A stretch of 64,000 nt of DNA from Verrucomicrobiota bacterium (GTDB taxonomy: Bacteria; Verrucomicrobiota; Verrucomicrobiia; Opitutales; Opitutaceae). The stretch lies in NCBI GenBank assembly GCA_028293545.1, contig JAQGOP010000046.1, positions 62,001 to 126,000 of the forward strand. The letters run 5' to 3'. Position numbers and translations under genes: made by a program. The notes beneath the pieces are model-generated. The model was not told where the DNA came from. It saw only the letters and a list, made by a program, of their open reading frames with translations, and ran no database searches. Positions 8,878-17,420 of the stretch are shown one piece after another. Numbering within the stretch: position 1 is the stretch's first letter; every line of letters begins with the position of its first letter.

Positions 8878-8920
8878 TTGACTGTGGTTTTCTGTATACC
8901 AAGGTGAATTTAGTATACAC
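8878..8920 (+). promoter_or_regulatory. paired GTATAC operator in the gntR-dehydratase intergenic region
   Basis: TTGACT (8878-8883), 10 nt, GTATAC (8894-8899), 13 nt, GTATAC (8913-8918). Spacings are identical to 389-429. The flank CTGTATACCA matches the FadR-subfamily TGGTATACCA type of site. It lies 75 bp downstream (in gntR-upstream terms) of the GTG of the regulator and about 90 bp before the dehydratase ATG, so it can control both directions. Binding by the adjacent GntR protein is inferred from position and family. Confidence 0.72.
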
Positions 8921-9010
8921 AAGAAGCAATGTTGAGCACGATAATGATAGCAAGCTCTTTCAAGGCTACCGGGTTCTGATCCGACGAACAGGTTACACCA
9001 TTCTACCGGC

Positions 9011-10189
9011 ATGAAAATCGTTGATGTACGCTGCGATCTGCTCACTTGCACCCAGCGTTTTTCCGAGGGCGGAACGGTTTATCGCAGCAGCTCGGCGGTG
9101 GTGCGGGTGCTGACCGACGAAGGAATTTACGGCCTGGGCGATCCACTCTCGGCCTACCATGCCCCGGAAGCCATTCCTGCGCTGGTTGCCTTCTATCGGC
9201 AGGAGCTGTTGGGCGAGGACCCGTTTCGGATCAGCCACCTGTGGCGAAAGATGCACAGCGCGTCGCTTTTCTGGGGTCGGGGCGGGCTGGGGTTGAGCGT
9301 CATCGGTGCGATCGACAACGCCTTGTGGGACCTCAAAGCGAAAGCGCTGAACGTCCCGCTTTACGAACTTCTCGGCGGACTGGCTGAGTCGACGGTGCGA
9401 GTTTACGCTACGGGCGCTGCATCGCTCCATCCGCTTGAGCGGACCGTGGAAACGGCCCGGGCGTATGTGGCGCAGGGCTTCACCGCCTTCAAGTTCGCCA
9501 CGGGATTTGTGGGCCAGCCTTACGGAAGCACGAACTTGGCCAGGACCGTCCAACAGGAAGTCGAGAAAATGACCGCACTGCGCGAGGCCGTGGGTCCGGA
9601 TATCGACATCATTGTCGATGGCCATCAAGGCGCCGTAACTCGGCCCTGGAGCCGGAAAACGGCGCTCGCGGTCGCCCAAGCCATCGAGCCATGCCGCGTA
9701 CTTTTTTTCGAGGAGCCGTTGCCTTTCGACGATCCCGACGGCTACGCGCTCCTGAGACAGCAGTCCTCGACGCCGATTGCTGGCGGCGAGGGCTTCATGG
9801 GGCTCGCTGACTTCACCCGCTTCTTCGACCGCGAGGCGTTGGATGTGGCCCAGCCCGACGTGGGCTATCACGGTGGTATCACGGAGACCTTGCGGATCAT
9901 CGCCGCGGCCGAATCCCGCAACGTCCGGGTCGTGCTTCACAATCCGAGCCTCGGCGCAGGAATGATGTTCGGCCTCCATCTGGCTTTTGCGCGGCACTCC
10001 TGCCAGCTGATCGAGATTCTTCCCGTTCGCACCGATCTCCAGAAGGCGATGCTGGCTGAACCCTTGGGACTGGAGCGCGGTTCTCTTCGCGCACCGAGGA
10101 GCCCCGGGGCCGGTCTCGTGTGGGACGATCAATTGCCGAAAATTTTCCCGTTCGTTCCCGGCAGCGGTGAACGGCAGGGCGAGGGTTAA
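9011..10189 (+). CDS. enolase-superfamily sugar-acid dehydratase (mandelate racemase/muconate lactonizing enzyme group)
   Basis: A 392-residue protein with an N-terminal capping domain and a (beta/alpha)7-beta barrel. The expected metal-ligand strands are present: IIVDGHQG (Asp), FFEEPLPFDD (Glu) and IAGGEGFMG (Glu). A His follows in VVLHNPS, after QPDVGYHGG. The second-strand KxK motif of mandelate racemase is replaced by FKFATG, so base chemistry differs. Family members abstract an alpha proton next to a carboxylate and often dehydrate aldonic or aldaric acids to 2-keto-3-deoxy acids, a good fit here. It opens the second plus-strand operon under the GTATAC operator. The exact substrate is unknown. 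Confidence 0.87.
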   Translation: MKIVDVRCDLLTCTQRFSEGGTVYRSSSAVVRVLTDEGIYGLGDPLSAYHAPEAIPALVAFYRQELLGEDPFRISHLWRKMHSASLFWGRGGLGLSVIGAIDNALWDLKAKALNVPLYELLGGLAESTVRVYATGAASLHPLERTVETARAYVAQGFTAFKFATGFVGQPYGSTNLARTVQQEVEKMTALREAVGPDIDIIVDGHQGAVTRPWSRKTALAVAQAIEPCRVLFFEEPLPFDDPDGYALLRQQSSTPIAGGEGFMGLADFTRFFDREALDVAQPDVGYHGGITETLRIIAAAESRNVRVVLHNPSLGAGMMFGLHLAFARHSCQLIEILPVRTDLQKAMLAEPLGLERGSLRAPRSPGAGLVWDDQLPKIFPFVPGSGERQGEG

Positions 10190-10238
10190 TGCCGCGCCCA
10201 AGCTATCGGCTTTTTCCGCCACGTTTCTTTTTCACCCT

Positions 10239-10697
10239 ATGATTATCGACCATCTCAATTGTTGGCCGCTTTATGCGGATGTTTCCCGGCGGTTCCCGCT
10301 GGCCTTTAAATTTCTTGCCGCGCTCGACCCGGCAATGCCGTCCGGCCGGCACGACATTGACGGCGATAATGTCTTTGCGATCGTTGTCCGAGGACGCACG
10401 TCGCTGGCGCTCGATGAGGTGCTCGAGGCGCACCGCAATTACATCGACATCCAGTACGTCCACTCCGGCGAGGAAGTCATGCTATGGGCGCCGCTGGCGT
10501 CGCTGAGCGCAGTGACCATGGCTTACGACCCCGAGCAGGACGCGAGCCTCCATGCCTCCTCACCCCTTGCCCAACCGATGCACGTGAGGGCGCGGCATTT
10601 TGCGATCTTCTTCCCCTCGGACGGGCATCTCCCATCCCGCGCGGTGAACGGAGTCGTCGGCGATGTGCTCAAGGTGGTCATCAAAGTCCGCGTCTGA
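10239..10697 (+). CDS. YhcH/YjgK/YiaL family protein (sugar-acid anomerase-like)
   Basis: A 152-residue cupin-like protein. It starts at ATG 10239 (MIIDHLNCWPLY, typical of the family) and not at the longer upstream frame. Family hallmarks are AHRNYIDIQYVHSGEE, YDPEQDA, FAIFFPSDGHLPS (metal-binding His) and the C-terminal VLKVVIKVRV. In E. coli YhcH (NanQ) belongs to the nan operon and accelerates anomerisation of sialic acid; other members lie in uronate or pentonate loci. Its presence supports a pathway handling a cyclic sugar acid. It lies 49 bp after the dehydratase gene and 47 bp before the dehydrogenase gene. Confidence 0.9.
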   Translation: MIIDHLNCWPLYADVSRRFPLAFKFLAALDPAMPSGRHDIDGDNVFAIVVRGRTSLALDEVLEAHRNYIDIQYVHSGEEVMLWAPLASLSAVTMAYDPEQDASLHASSPLAQPMHVRARHFAIFFPSDGHLPSRAVNGVVGDVLKVVIKVRV

Positions 10698-10744
10698 CGA
10701 ACCCACGCATTCAGTTTCATCCAAACCGCTGCTGATTTTTCCTT

Positions 10745-11776
10745 ATGTCTTCTTCTTCTCCCAACGTCCTGGTCTTGCTTGACGACGAAAAGCGCGGCTC
10801 CGACCGCATTCGTGAACTGATTCCAGGAGGACGACTCGTGATCGGACCGTGGGTCCAGGACGAAGGGGTCAACCTCCCAGTGGATATGCTGCGGGACGTC
10901 GATGTGCTCTTTTGTGAACTGCCTCCCGTAAACTTCGACGACTTCAAGCAGCTGCGTTGGATCCAGCTCACCTCGGCGGGTTACGGCCAGGTCCTGAATC
11001 TCCCGATTCAGGAACGCGGGATTCGCGTGACGAATGGCCTTGGGACTTTTGACGTGCCCATCGCGGAATGGAATCTCATGATGATCCTAGCGTGGCAGCG
11101 GAACCTGCTCGGACTTCTCGAGAATCAGCGGACGCAGACGTTCGATCGCGCCGCCAAGTTCCAACAAGAATTGCGCGGAGCGAGAGTCGGGTTTTATGGA
11201 TACGGCGGAATCGCCCGTGAAACCGCCCGTTTGACCAAGGCCCTCGGGCTCGAGGTCTGGGCGCTGAGCCGCGGCGACCTCGCCGATCGCTCGAAAAGCA
11301 CCTTCTGCGTGGAGGGCACTGGAGATCCCGCTGGAGTCCTGCCCGACCGTGTTTTCCGACCGGATCAGCTCCGGGAATTTTTGGGTGGCCTCGACTATCT
11401 GGTCCTGACTCTGCCGCTGACTCCGGCCACGCGTGGCCTCATCGGCGAGCGCGAACTCCGGATGCTCAAGCCGTCGGCCGTGCTGATCAACTGTGCGCGG
11501 GCAGCCATCGTCGAAGAGACAGCTTACGTGCGGTCGCTCAGCGAAGGGTGGATCCGGGGCTCGTCCCTGGATGTCCATTACGCGTATCCGCTGCCGCCCG
11601 AGCATCCTCTCTGGGCTTTGCCGAATATCATGATGAGTCCGCATATTTCCGGAGCTGCGGCGGGGACGCATTTCCTCAGCCGGACCTACACGATCTTTGT
11701 GCAGAATCTGGAGCGCTACCTCGCAGGACGTCCGCTCCTGAACGAACTTTCTGCCCGGCAGCTGGCGGGCAAATAG
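10745..11776 (+). CDS. D-2-hydroxyacid dehydrogenase family protein
   Basis: A 343-residue NAD(P)-dependent dehydrogenase. The Rossmann motif is VGFYGYGGIARETA. The catalytic Arg lies in LINCARAAIVEE, a Glu in PLPPEHPLWALPN and the catalytic His in MSPHISGAAAGT. The family interconverts 2-keto and 2-hydroxy acids (glyoxylate/hydroxypyruvate reductase, phosphoglycerate dehydrogenase-like). An insertion around GTGDPAGVLPDRVF precedes the second half of the cofactor domain. In this locus it could reduce or oxidise a 2-keto acid formed by the dehydratase or an aldolase. It is co-directional with its neighbours; substrate not assigned. Confidence 0.9.
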   Translation: MSSSSPNVLVLLDDEKRGSDRIRELIPGGRLVIGPWVQDEGVNLPVDMLRDVDVLFCELPPVNFDDFKQLRWIQLTSAGYGQVLNLPIQERGIRVTNGLGTFDVPIAEWNLMMILAWQRNLLGLLENQRTQTFDRAAKFQQELRGARVGFYGYGGIARETARLTKALGLEVWALSRGDLADRSKSTFCVEGTGDPAGVLPDRVFRPDQLREFLGGLDYLVLTLPLTPATRGLIGERELRMLKPSAVLINCARAAIVEETAYVRSLSEGWIRGSSLDVHYAYPLPPEHPLWALPNIMMSPHISGAAAGTHFLSRTYTIFVQNLERYLAGRPLLNELSARQLAGK

Positions 11777-11821
11777 GCGACCCATGGACGCTGTGTTTTC
11801 GATCGCTCAATCCCATCGCCG

Positions 11822-13141
11822 GTGAGTTCCGCTGCCCAAGCTTCGACGGATCCGTCGCTCGATGTGGCGAGCGATGCGGAACTCCGGCAGCAGCGGCGCA
11901 ATGTTCTGGTTTATGCTGCCCTGATGGCGGCGTTCTTCCTGTCGGCGCCGGCCCTCTACGTGGGCTTCGTCCAGGCTTCACTGAGCAAACGCCTCGCGGC
12001 CTCTGACACGCTGGCCAACCTGCCGAGCACCGTCTATCTCAGCATGGCTTGGTTCCCGGTCGTCGCGGTCTGGCTGTTTCCCGCCGCCCGTTCCCTGAAA
12101 CCGCTCTTGAGCACTGCCTATGCGACCATCGCAGCGGTCTGTGTTGGCGTGGCGATCGTTCTTCTCACGGGTTCGCCAGGTCCCGTCATCCTGGGCACCT
12201 TGGCAATACATGCCGCAGTCCTTGGTTGTGCGAATGGCGTGGTCCTCACTTGCCATTGGGAAGCACTGAATCGTGGAGTCGGAGACCGGTTGCGCGGCCG
12301 AGCCTTTGGCTTGGCCTTTGGCCTCGGAGCGGCGTTTGCGGTGGTGGGTTCACTGGGAGCGCAATTGCTGCTCGACGGTAGTGTCCTGGGCTGGCGGGTG
12401 CCGCCGGGTTGGTTGATCGCGTATCCGCGCAACTACGCTGCGCTCTTTGGAGTCGGTGGATTGCTGATGGGATTATGCGCCTTCGTTTCGCGGCTTTATG
12501 CGATTCCAATGCCCGAGCACGAAGCCACTCGGCAACGGTTCCTCGTGGCGATGGCGGAGGGCTTCAAGGCCTTGCTGGCCCAGCGCACGCTTGCCTTCGC
12601 GTGTCTCGGCTACCTCCTCGTTTACGCGGGCAACATGGTGCAAGTGAATCTTAACCTGTTCACGCACGAGGCGGTGGGTCGCGCACCCGAGGACCTCGTC
12701 GGTTACCAACTGGCGCTGCGTTTTTCAGCAAAGATTGTGGCCGGGCTCGTCATCGCCTGGGTGCTCGCACGGACCAGTCCCAAGGTGCCACTCCTTATCA
12801 CCACGGCCCTCGAGATTGCCGGCATCCTGTGGGCTTTGTTCGTCCCTGGTTACTGGTTCCTCCTGGCCTTCGGGCTGAATGGCGCCGGTGAACTCTTTGG
12901 AGTGTATTTCGTAAACTACGCGGTCTCATGCGCGCCCAAGGCGGCGACGCGACGCAATACTTCCTTTCTTTATTTGGTGTCTTCCTTGGTGGGCTTTGCG
13001 CCCGTCATTTACGGCCGGATTTCCGATGCGTGGGGCTTGCGCGCGAGCTTCTGGACCGCACTCGGTGTGCTGCTTTTCGCAGGCGTCATGGTGGCGGTGA
13101 TGTTGCCCGCACGACCCCAGGTGCCCCAAGAACCCGAATAA
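11822..13141 (+). CDS. MFS transporter (second permease of the locus)
   Basis: A 439-residue, about 12-helix membrane protein without the sugar-porter signatures of the permease at 6667. Hydrophobic segments begin at VLVYAALMAAFFLSAPALYV and recur to the C-terminal LGVLLFAGVMVAVMLPA. The loop between helices 4 and 5 has RGVGDRLRGRAFGLAFGLG. GTG 11822 is used; it overlaps the TGA of a 13-codon ATG frame at 11784, so a short coupled leader is possible. It belongs to a different MFS branch from its neighbour (nucleoside/sugar-acid type, uncertain) and may import a second product of polymer breakdown. Confidence 0.85.
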   Translation: MSSAAQASTDPSLDVASDAELRQQRRNVLVYAALMAAFFLSAPALYVGFVQASLSKRLAASDTLANLPSTVYLSMAWFPVVAVWLFPAARSLKPLLSTAYATIAAVCVGVAIVLLTGSPGPVILGTLAIHAAVLGCANGVVLTCHWEALNRGVGDRLRGRAFGLAFGLGAAFAVVGSLGAQLLLDGSVLGWRVPPGWLIAYPRNYAALFGVGGLLMGLCAFVSRLYAIPMPEHEATRQRFLVAMAEGFKALLAQRTLAFACLGYLLVYAGNMVQVNLNLFTHEAVGRAPEDLVGYQLALRFSAKIVAGLVIAWVLARTSPKVPLLITTALEIAGILWALFVPGYWFLLAFGLNGAGELFGVYFVNYAVSCAPKAATRRNTSFLYLVSSLVGFAPVIYGRISDAWGLRASFWTALGVLLFAGVMVAVMLPARPQVPQEPE

Positions 13142-13183
13142 CCGCGAGACCAGCTGTCCCCAATGGCCCCGCTGCATGTTTCT

Positions 13184-14107
13184 ATGAGTAAAAAAGCTAT
13201 CCTTCGTTACCCCCAAACCAACTTGGCGGCGTGTTTCCTGCCGTGGACGGCGAGCTTTCGCCTGGACCGAAAACTCTTCGAAGCACACGTGCAGGAAACC
13301 CTAGCCGAAGGCTATTCGAGCCTCTACATCACCGGGACTGCCGGCGAGGGCTATGCCCTGTCGGACGAACAGTTCAAGGAAGTCGTGGGACTCTTTGCCA
13401 AACTGGCCGTCAGGCGAGGCCTGGATCCACAAGTCGGCGTGATCTCGCTTTCGATGTCAGAGATGATCGCCCGGATTGCCTGGGCGCGCGACCAGGGCAT
13501 CAGGATGTTCCAGATCGCACTGCCGTCGTGGAGCGCCCTCGACGAAGGGGAGAGAAAGATTTTCTTCGCGACCGTGTGCGGGAAATTTCCGGACTGTCGC
13601 TTCCTGCATTACAACCTGCCTCGCGCGAAGCACATCGTCACTGGCGCGGAATACGCGCGACTCGCGAAGGCGTCGTCCAACCTGGTCGCGACCAAGAACA
13701 GCACCTCCGACTACCGGCGGGTCGCCGAGCTCATGACCAACGCGCCCACGCTCCAACATTTCCTGACGGAGAGCAGCTACGCCTTCGGGTGCATGCTCGG
13801 CGAATGTTCGCTCCTTTGCAGCTTCGGCTCGCTCTTCCCCGAAACCACCAAGGAATTTTACCGCGCCGGTTGCGAGCGCGACCACGAGGTCCTGCGGCGC
13901 ACGCACGTTTTCCTCAATCAGGTCGAAGGCATCCTCTTCGGACACTGCGCCCGTGACATGATCGACGGCAGCTATGACAAGGCGCTGGTCTGGCTGAGGC
14001 ACCCGCAATTTCCTTACCGCGTCCTGCCGCCCTATCTGGGCTTGGATGCGAGCGAGGCGAAGCAATGTCGCGCAGCATATCGAAAACATTTTGCGGCAAC
14101 GAAGTAG
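13184..14107 (+). CDS. DapA/NanA-family class I aldolase, copy 1
   Basis: A 307-residue (beta/alpha)8 protein of the dihydrodipicolinate synthase superfamily. The active-site elements are ITGTAGEGYAL (carboxylate-binding loop), LHYNLPR (catalytic Tyr) and LVATKNSTSDY (Schiff-base Lys). The family cleaves or forms pyruvate adducts such as sialic acid, KDG and 4-hydroxy-2-oxo acids. The GTAGEG loop departs from the usual GTTGE, and identity with the second copy at 17421 appears low, so the two probably act on different substrates. ATG 13184 is preferred over ATG 13163 because the family fold starts close to KKAILRYPQTNL. No phosphate-binding feature is evident. Confidence 0.85.
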   Translation: MSKKAILRYPQTNLAACFLPWTASFRLDRKLFEAHVQETLAEGYSSLYITGTAGEGYALSDEQFKEVVGLFAKLAVRRGLDPQVGVISLSMSEMIARIAWARDQGIRMFQIALPSWSALDEGERKIFFATVCGKFPDCRFLHYNLPRAKHIVTGAEYARLAKASSNLVATKNSTSDYRRVAELMTNAPTLQHFLTESSYAFGCMLGECSLLCSFGSLFPETTKEFYRAGCERDHEVLRRTHVFLNQVEGILFGHCARDMIDGSYDKALVWLRHPQFPYRVLPPYLGLDASEAKQCRAAYRKHFAATK

Positions 14108-14127
14108 CACGCCTCCCCGGACTTTCC

Positions 14128-15237
14128 ATGCATCCTCTCGTTTCCCTCCGGAGTCAGCGGCGCCCTTTCTTCGGTCGCCATCTGGGAGCGTGTTTGGTCT
14201 TGGTCGCGTCCGCTTTGGTCGTCACGGGAGTTTCGGCGGGGGCGCCGGGCGCGGCCGAGTTGCGATGGCATGAATCCACCCCGATGCCCGGCCCGCGCGA
14301 CGGCTACGCCGCTGGAGTCATCGGCGGGGAACTGATCATCATCGGGGGAACCTATTGGGACGGCGAGGCCGGCCACTGGACGCATAAACGCTTCAGCGCG
14401 GCGGCCCACGCCTTCAACCCGGTAACCAAAGTCTGGCGCGCCCTGCCGGATGCACCCGTGACCCTCGGTTATCCGGCGTCGGCGCAGGTCGGCGAAGTGA
14501 TCTATGTCATCGGTGGACTGCAGGACGAGATACCGGGCCGCGAAGTTTTTACGCTCCAGAAAACCGGCACGGAATTCCGATGGCGGCGCCACAGTCGGTT
14601 GCCCGAGTCCCGGCTCTTTGCCAACGCGGTGACGATCGGTCATCGTCTTTTCGTCGTCGGCGGCACCCGCGACTACGAGCCCTTCGACGAGCGGGGGACC
14701 TGCTGCACCAGCCATACGGCGAGGAAAACGCTATGGGAACTCGACACGGATGCGGCCTCTCCCGTTTGGCAGGATCGTCCTGGTTATCCCGGTGATCCGC
14801 GCTGGTTGCACATGGCCGCCGCCGAGGGTGACGCGATCTATTTGTTCGGCGGACTCTCCCGACCGGCGCAGAGCGCTCCGAACCGCATGATCAATGAAGT
14901 CCTGCGCTACGATGTGACCAAGGCGGAGTGGACGCGTCTTGCGGTCGCGTTGCCGGAAACACTTCAAGTCGCCTGTCCGGTCGCGGTCGACGACAACATT
15001 CTTCTCATCGGCACGGCGAAGACGGTGATGCGCTTCGAGCCTCGCACCGCGACCTTCGTGCCGCTCCCGCCATTTCCGCGGGCGGTGATTCTGCCCTACG
15101 TGGCCGTGATCGACTCACAATTGGTGGCGGCGGGCGGGGAACCGGACGGCGAGGGTCCACGACGGCGTTCGGACCTGACCTTCATTGGTGAATTCGGCGA
15201 CAGGCGGAAGACGGAGAAATCAGAAGGCGCTCAATGA
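14128..15237 (+). CDS. secreted Kelch-repeat protein, N-acetylneuraminate epimerase (NanM)-like
   Basis: A 369-residue protein with a signal peptide (LGACLVLVASALVVTGVSAG) and five to six Kelch blades, seen as ELIIIGGTYWD, VIYVIGGLQDE, RLFVVGGTRDYEP and AIYLFGGLSR plus PGPRDGYAAG/PESRLFANA partner strands. NanM-type propellers are periplasmic mutarotases for sialic acid. Together with the YhcH protein they suggest that ring-form interconversion of an ulosonic-type acid matters here. ATG 14128 was chosen because it gives a proper signal peptide; an upstream ATG 14065 overlaps the aldolase. The TGA overlaps the next gene as ATGA. Confidence 0.78.
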   Translation: MHPLVSLRSQRRPFFGRHLGACLVLVASALVVTGVSAGAPGAAELRWHESTPMPGPRDGYAAGVIGGELIIIGGTYWDGEAGHWTHKRFSAAAHAFNPVTKVWRALPDAPVTLGYPASAQVGEVIYVIGGLQDEIPGREVFTLQKTGTEFRWRRHSRLPESRLFANAVTIGHRLFVVGGTRDYEPFDERGTCCTSHTARKTLWELDTDAASPVWQDRPGYPGDPRWLHMAAAEGDAIYLFGGLSRPAQSAPNRMINEVLRYDVTKAEWTRLAVALPETLQVACPVAVDDNILLIGTAKTVMRFEPRTATFVPLPPFPRAVILPYVAVIDSQLVAAGGEPDGEGPRRRSDLTFIGEFGDRRKTEKSEGAQ

Positions 15238-16208
15238 CGAGCCGAGCGGAATTTCTCGGCCGATCGACGGAAGCAGCGAGCGATCTGCTGGACTTTCTCC
15301 TTCGACGGATGCTTTCAGGCCGGAAACTTTTTTGCCTCCTTTTGCTCGTCGGGCTGAGCCTTCGCTTGACGGCTGCCGACCTCAAACTGCAATCGGCCAC
15401 GACTCCGGATGGGGTCCGCTATGGCTGGCTCGGGGCCAAGCCGGATCGGCCCAAAGCGACGGTCTTCTTCTTCGGCGGAGCGCTCGAAAACAATCTGACT
15501 GAGCCCCGTTACCTCGAAGCGATCCGCGAGTTGGGCGAGGATTTTTGGTGCGTCACGCTTGACCTGCCCTGTCACGGCCAGGATCGACGACCCGATGAGC
15601 CGGGCTCGATGCACGGCTGGGAATTTCGGCTGGCTCATGGCGAGCCCTTCGTCGCCGGTTTTGTGGATCGCGCCTCACACCTCCTGGATTACTTTGTCCA
15701 AAGTGGCTGGAGCGATCCCAAGCGGGTGGGGGTCTTCGGCACTTCGCGCGGAGGATTTCTCGCCCTGCAATTCGCGGCAGCGGATCGCAGGATTGGCCAA
15801 GTGGCGGCGTTCGCGCCCGTGACCGATTTGGCGGTGATCGAGGAATTCAAAACGATGGCAGCCGACCCGCGCCTCGCGCAACTGGACGTGCGCCGGCAGG
15901 TGGAGGCTCTCAGCGACCGGCGCCTATGGGTCGTCATCGGTAACCACGACGAGCGGGTTGATACGAGCCGTACCATCGATTTCGTAACCCAGCTGCTGAC
16001 CTCTGCTGGGAAACGCGGCCAGCCGTTCGATATCGAACTGCACGTCGAAACGGCCGCCGGACATTCCATCGCGGAGAACGCCTATGTGCGCGCAGCGCGT
16101 TGGCTCAAAGGAGAAATTTCCCCGTCGGTTAAAACCCGCACCGAACCCGTCAATCGCAGCACCGAAGCTCACGATGCAGAGAAAGCCGATAAGTCGACGC
16201 CCCGCTAG
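15234..16208 (+). CDS. alpha/beta-hydrolase (esterase/acyl-hydrolase type), exported
   Basis: A 324-residue hydrolase. The nucleophile elbow is FGTSRGGFLAL (Ser), the acid is in VVIGNHDERVDT (Asp) and the His is in TAAGHSIAEN, giving a complete triad. ATG 15234 overlaps the Kelch stop (ATGA) and has a purine-rich AGAAGG 6 nt upstream. However, ATG 15309 would place a classical signal peptide (KLFCLLLLVGLSLRLTAAD) at the N terminus, so the real start is uncertain. The C-terminal 40 residues are polar and probably disordered. In this locus de-esterification of a decorated sugar or lactone opening is plausible. Confidence 0.8.
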   Translation: MTSRAEFLGRSTEAASDLLDFLLRRMLSGRKLFCLLLLVGLSLRLTAADLKLQSATTPDGVRYGWLGAKPDRPKATVFFFGGALENNLTEPRYLEAIRELGEDFWCVTLDLPCHGQDRRPDEPGSMHGWEFRLAHGEPFVAGFVDRASHLLDYFVQSGWSDPKRVGVFGTSRGGFLALQFAAADRRIGQVAAFAPVTDLAVIEEFKTMAADPRLAQLDVRRQVEALSDRRLWVVIGNHDERVDTSRTIDFVTQLLTSAGKRGQPFDIELHVETAAGHSIAENAYVRAARWLKGEISPSVKTRTEPVNRSTEAHDAEKADKSTPR

Positions 16209-16270
16209 GCGATCCGCTTTGTCGAAAATAATCCGGCGGCGCCGCACGGATTTCGAGCTCCTTACCTCCG

Positions 16271-17419
16271 GTGAACAAAACCACGACATTTCTCCAGCCG
16301 AGCCGGGTCTATTTCGGCCCGAACTGTACCTTGGAGTACGCGGATATCTTTGCGCGTGCGGGCAAGGCGCGGCTCTTTGTTGTCAGCGGCCGACATGCCT
16401 CCGACCGGGCCGCTCCGCTTATCGCGGCGTGGCAGGCGCACGGCGCCACGGTGGAGATTTGGAATGAAGTCAGCCGGGAACCGGAAATCGCTCTCTTTGA
16501 ACAAGCCCTCGCCGCGGCGCGGGTTTTTCAGCCGGACGCCGTGGTCGGTCTGGGTGGTGGCAGCGCGCTCGATGTCGCCAAGCTGGTGGCCGCACTCGCA
16601 GATGGCGCGCAATCCGTGCACGAAGTGTTCGGGATCGGGCTCTTGCGGGCGCGAGCAAAGTTTTTGGTCTGCATTCCTACGACGGCGGGCACTGGCAGCG
16701 AAGTGTCACCCAATGCAATTCTCCACGATGAAGCGCAGAAAACAAAAAGAGCCGTCATCAGTCCTCATCTCGTCCCGGATGTGGCCTACGAAGATCCCGC
16801 GCTGACTCTCACGGTGCCATCGGCGGTGACCGCGACGACGGGGATCGATGCGTTGACTCACTGCATTGAGGCTTACGCGAATCGAAATGCCCGGCCGCTT
16901 GTGGACATGTTCGCGCTGGAAGGCATTCGCCGCATTGGCCGCAGTATCGAGACGGCGGTGAAAAACGGTTCCGATCTCGCCGCGCGCTCGGATCTCATGC
17001 TCGGCGCCTATTGCGGGGGCATGTGCCTCGGGCCGGTGAATACGGCCGCGGTGCACGCACTATCTTATCCGCTGGGAGGAACCTATCGCCTGGCCCACGG
17101 CTTGGCGAATTCGCTGCTGATGCCGGCGGTGCTTCGTTTTAACCTGGCCGCGATGCCCGCGCGGTATGCGGAGATCGCACGGGCACTCGGCGTGGCGACG
17201 TCGGGCTCCGATTTGGCCGATGCCGAAACCGGACTCGCACGTTTGGTGGAGATTTCCCGCTCCTGCGGAATTCCACAGCGGCTCCGCGATGTCGCCGTGC
17301 CGGAGGCGGACCTGCCGCGCCTCGCGCGGGAAGCGATGAAAGTCGAACGCTTGCTGCGAAATAATCCGCGGGAACTGACCGTCGCCGACGCCGAGCAGAT
17401 TTACCGCGCGGCCTATTAG
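16271..17419 (+). CDS. iron-containing alcohol dehydrogenase family protein
   Basis: A 382-residue group III alcohol dehydrogenase. The nucleotide loop GLGGGSALDVAKLVAAL and TTAGTGSEVSPNAIL lie in the N-terminal domain. The metal site is built from GIDALTHCIEAYANR (His) and YRLAHGLANSLLMP (His), with an Asp/His in between. GTG 16271 starts the protein; no Shine-Dalgarno is seen. Family members reduce aldehydes (lactaldehyde, tartronate semialdehyde-like, 4-hydroxybutyrate) or maleylacetate. Directly upstream of an aldolase, kinase and PdxA-like gene, it may reduce the aldehyde released by an aldolase to an alcohol or acid-sugar. The one-base gap to the next gene indicates one operon. Confidence 0.9.
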   Translation: MNKTTTFLQPSRVYFGPNCTLEYADIFARAGKARLFVVSGRHASDRAAPLIAAWQAHGATVEIWNEVSREPEIALFEQALAAARVFQPDAVVGLGGGSALDVAKLVAALADGAQSVHEVFGIGLLRARAKFLVCIPTTAGTGSEVSPNAILHDEAQKTKRAVISPHLVPDVAYEDPALTLTVPSAVTATTGIDALTHCIEAYANRNARPLVDMFALEGIRRIGRSIETAVKNGSDLAARSDLMLGAYCGGMCLGPVNTAAVHALSYPLGGTYRLAHGLANSLLMPAVLRFNLAAMPARYAEIARALGVATSGSDLADAETGLARLVEISRSCGIPQRLRDVAVPEADLPRLAREAMKVERLLRNNPRELTVADAEQIYRAAY

Positions 17420-17420
17420 G

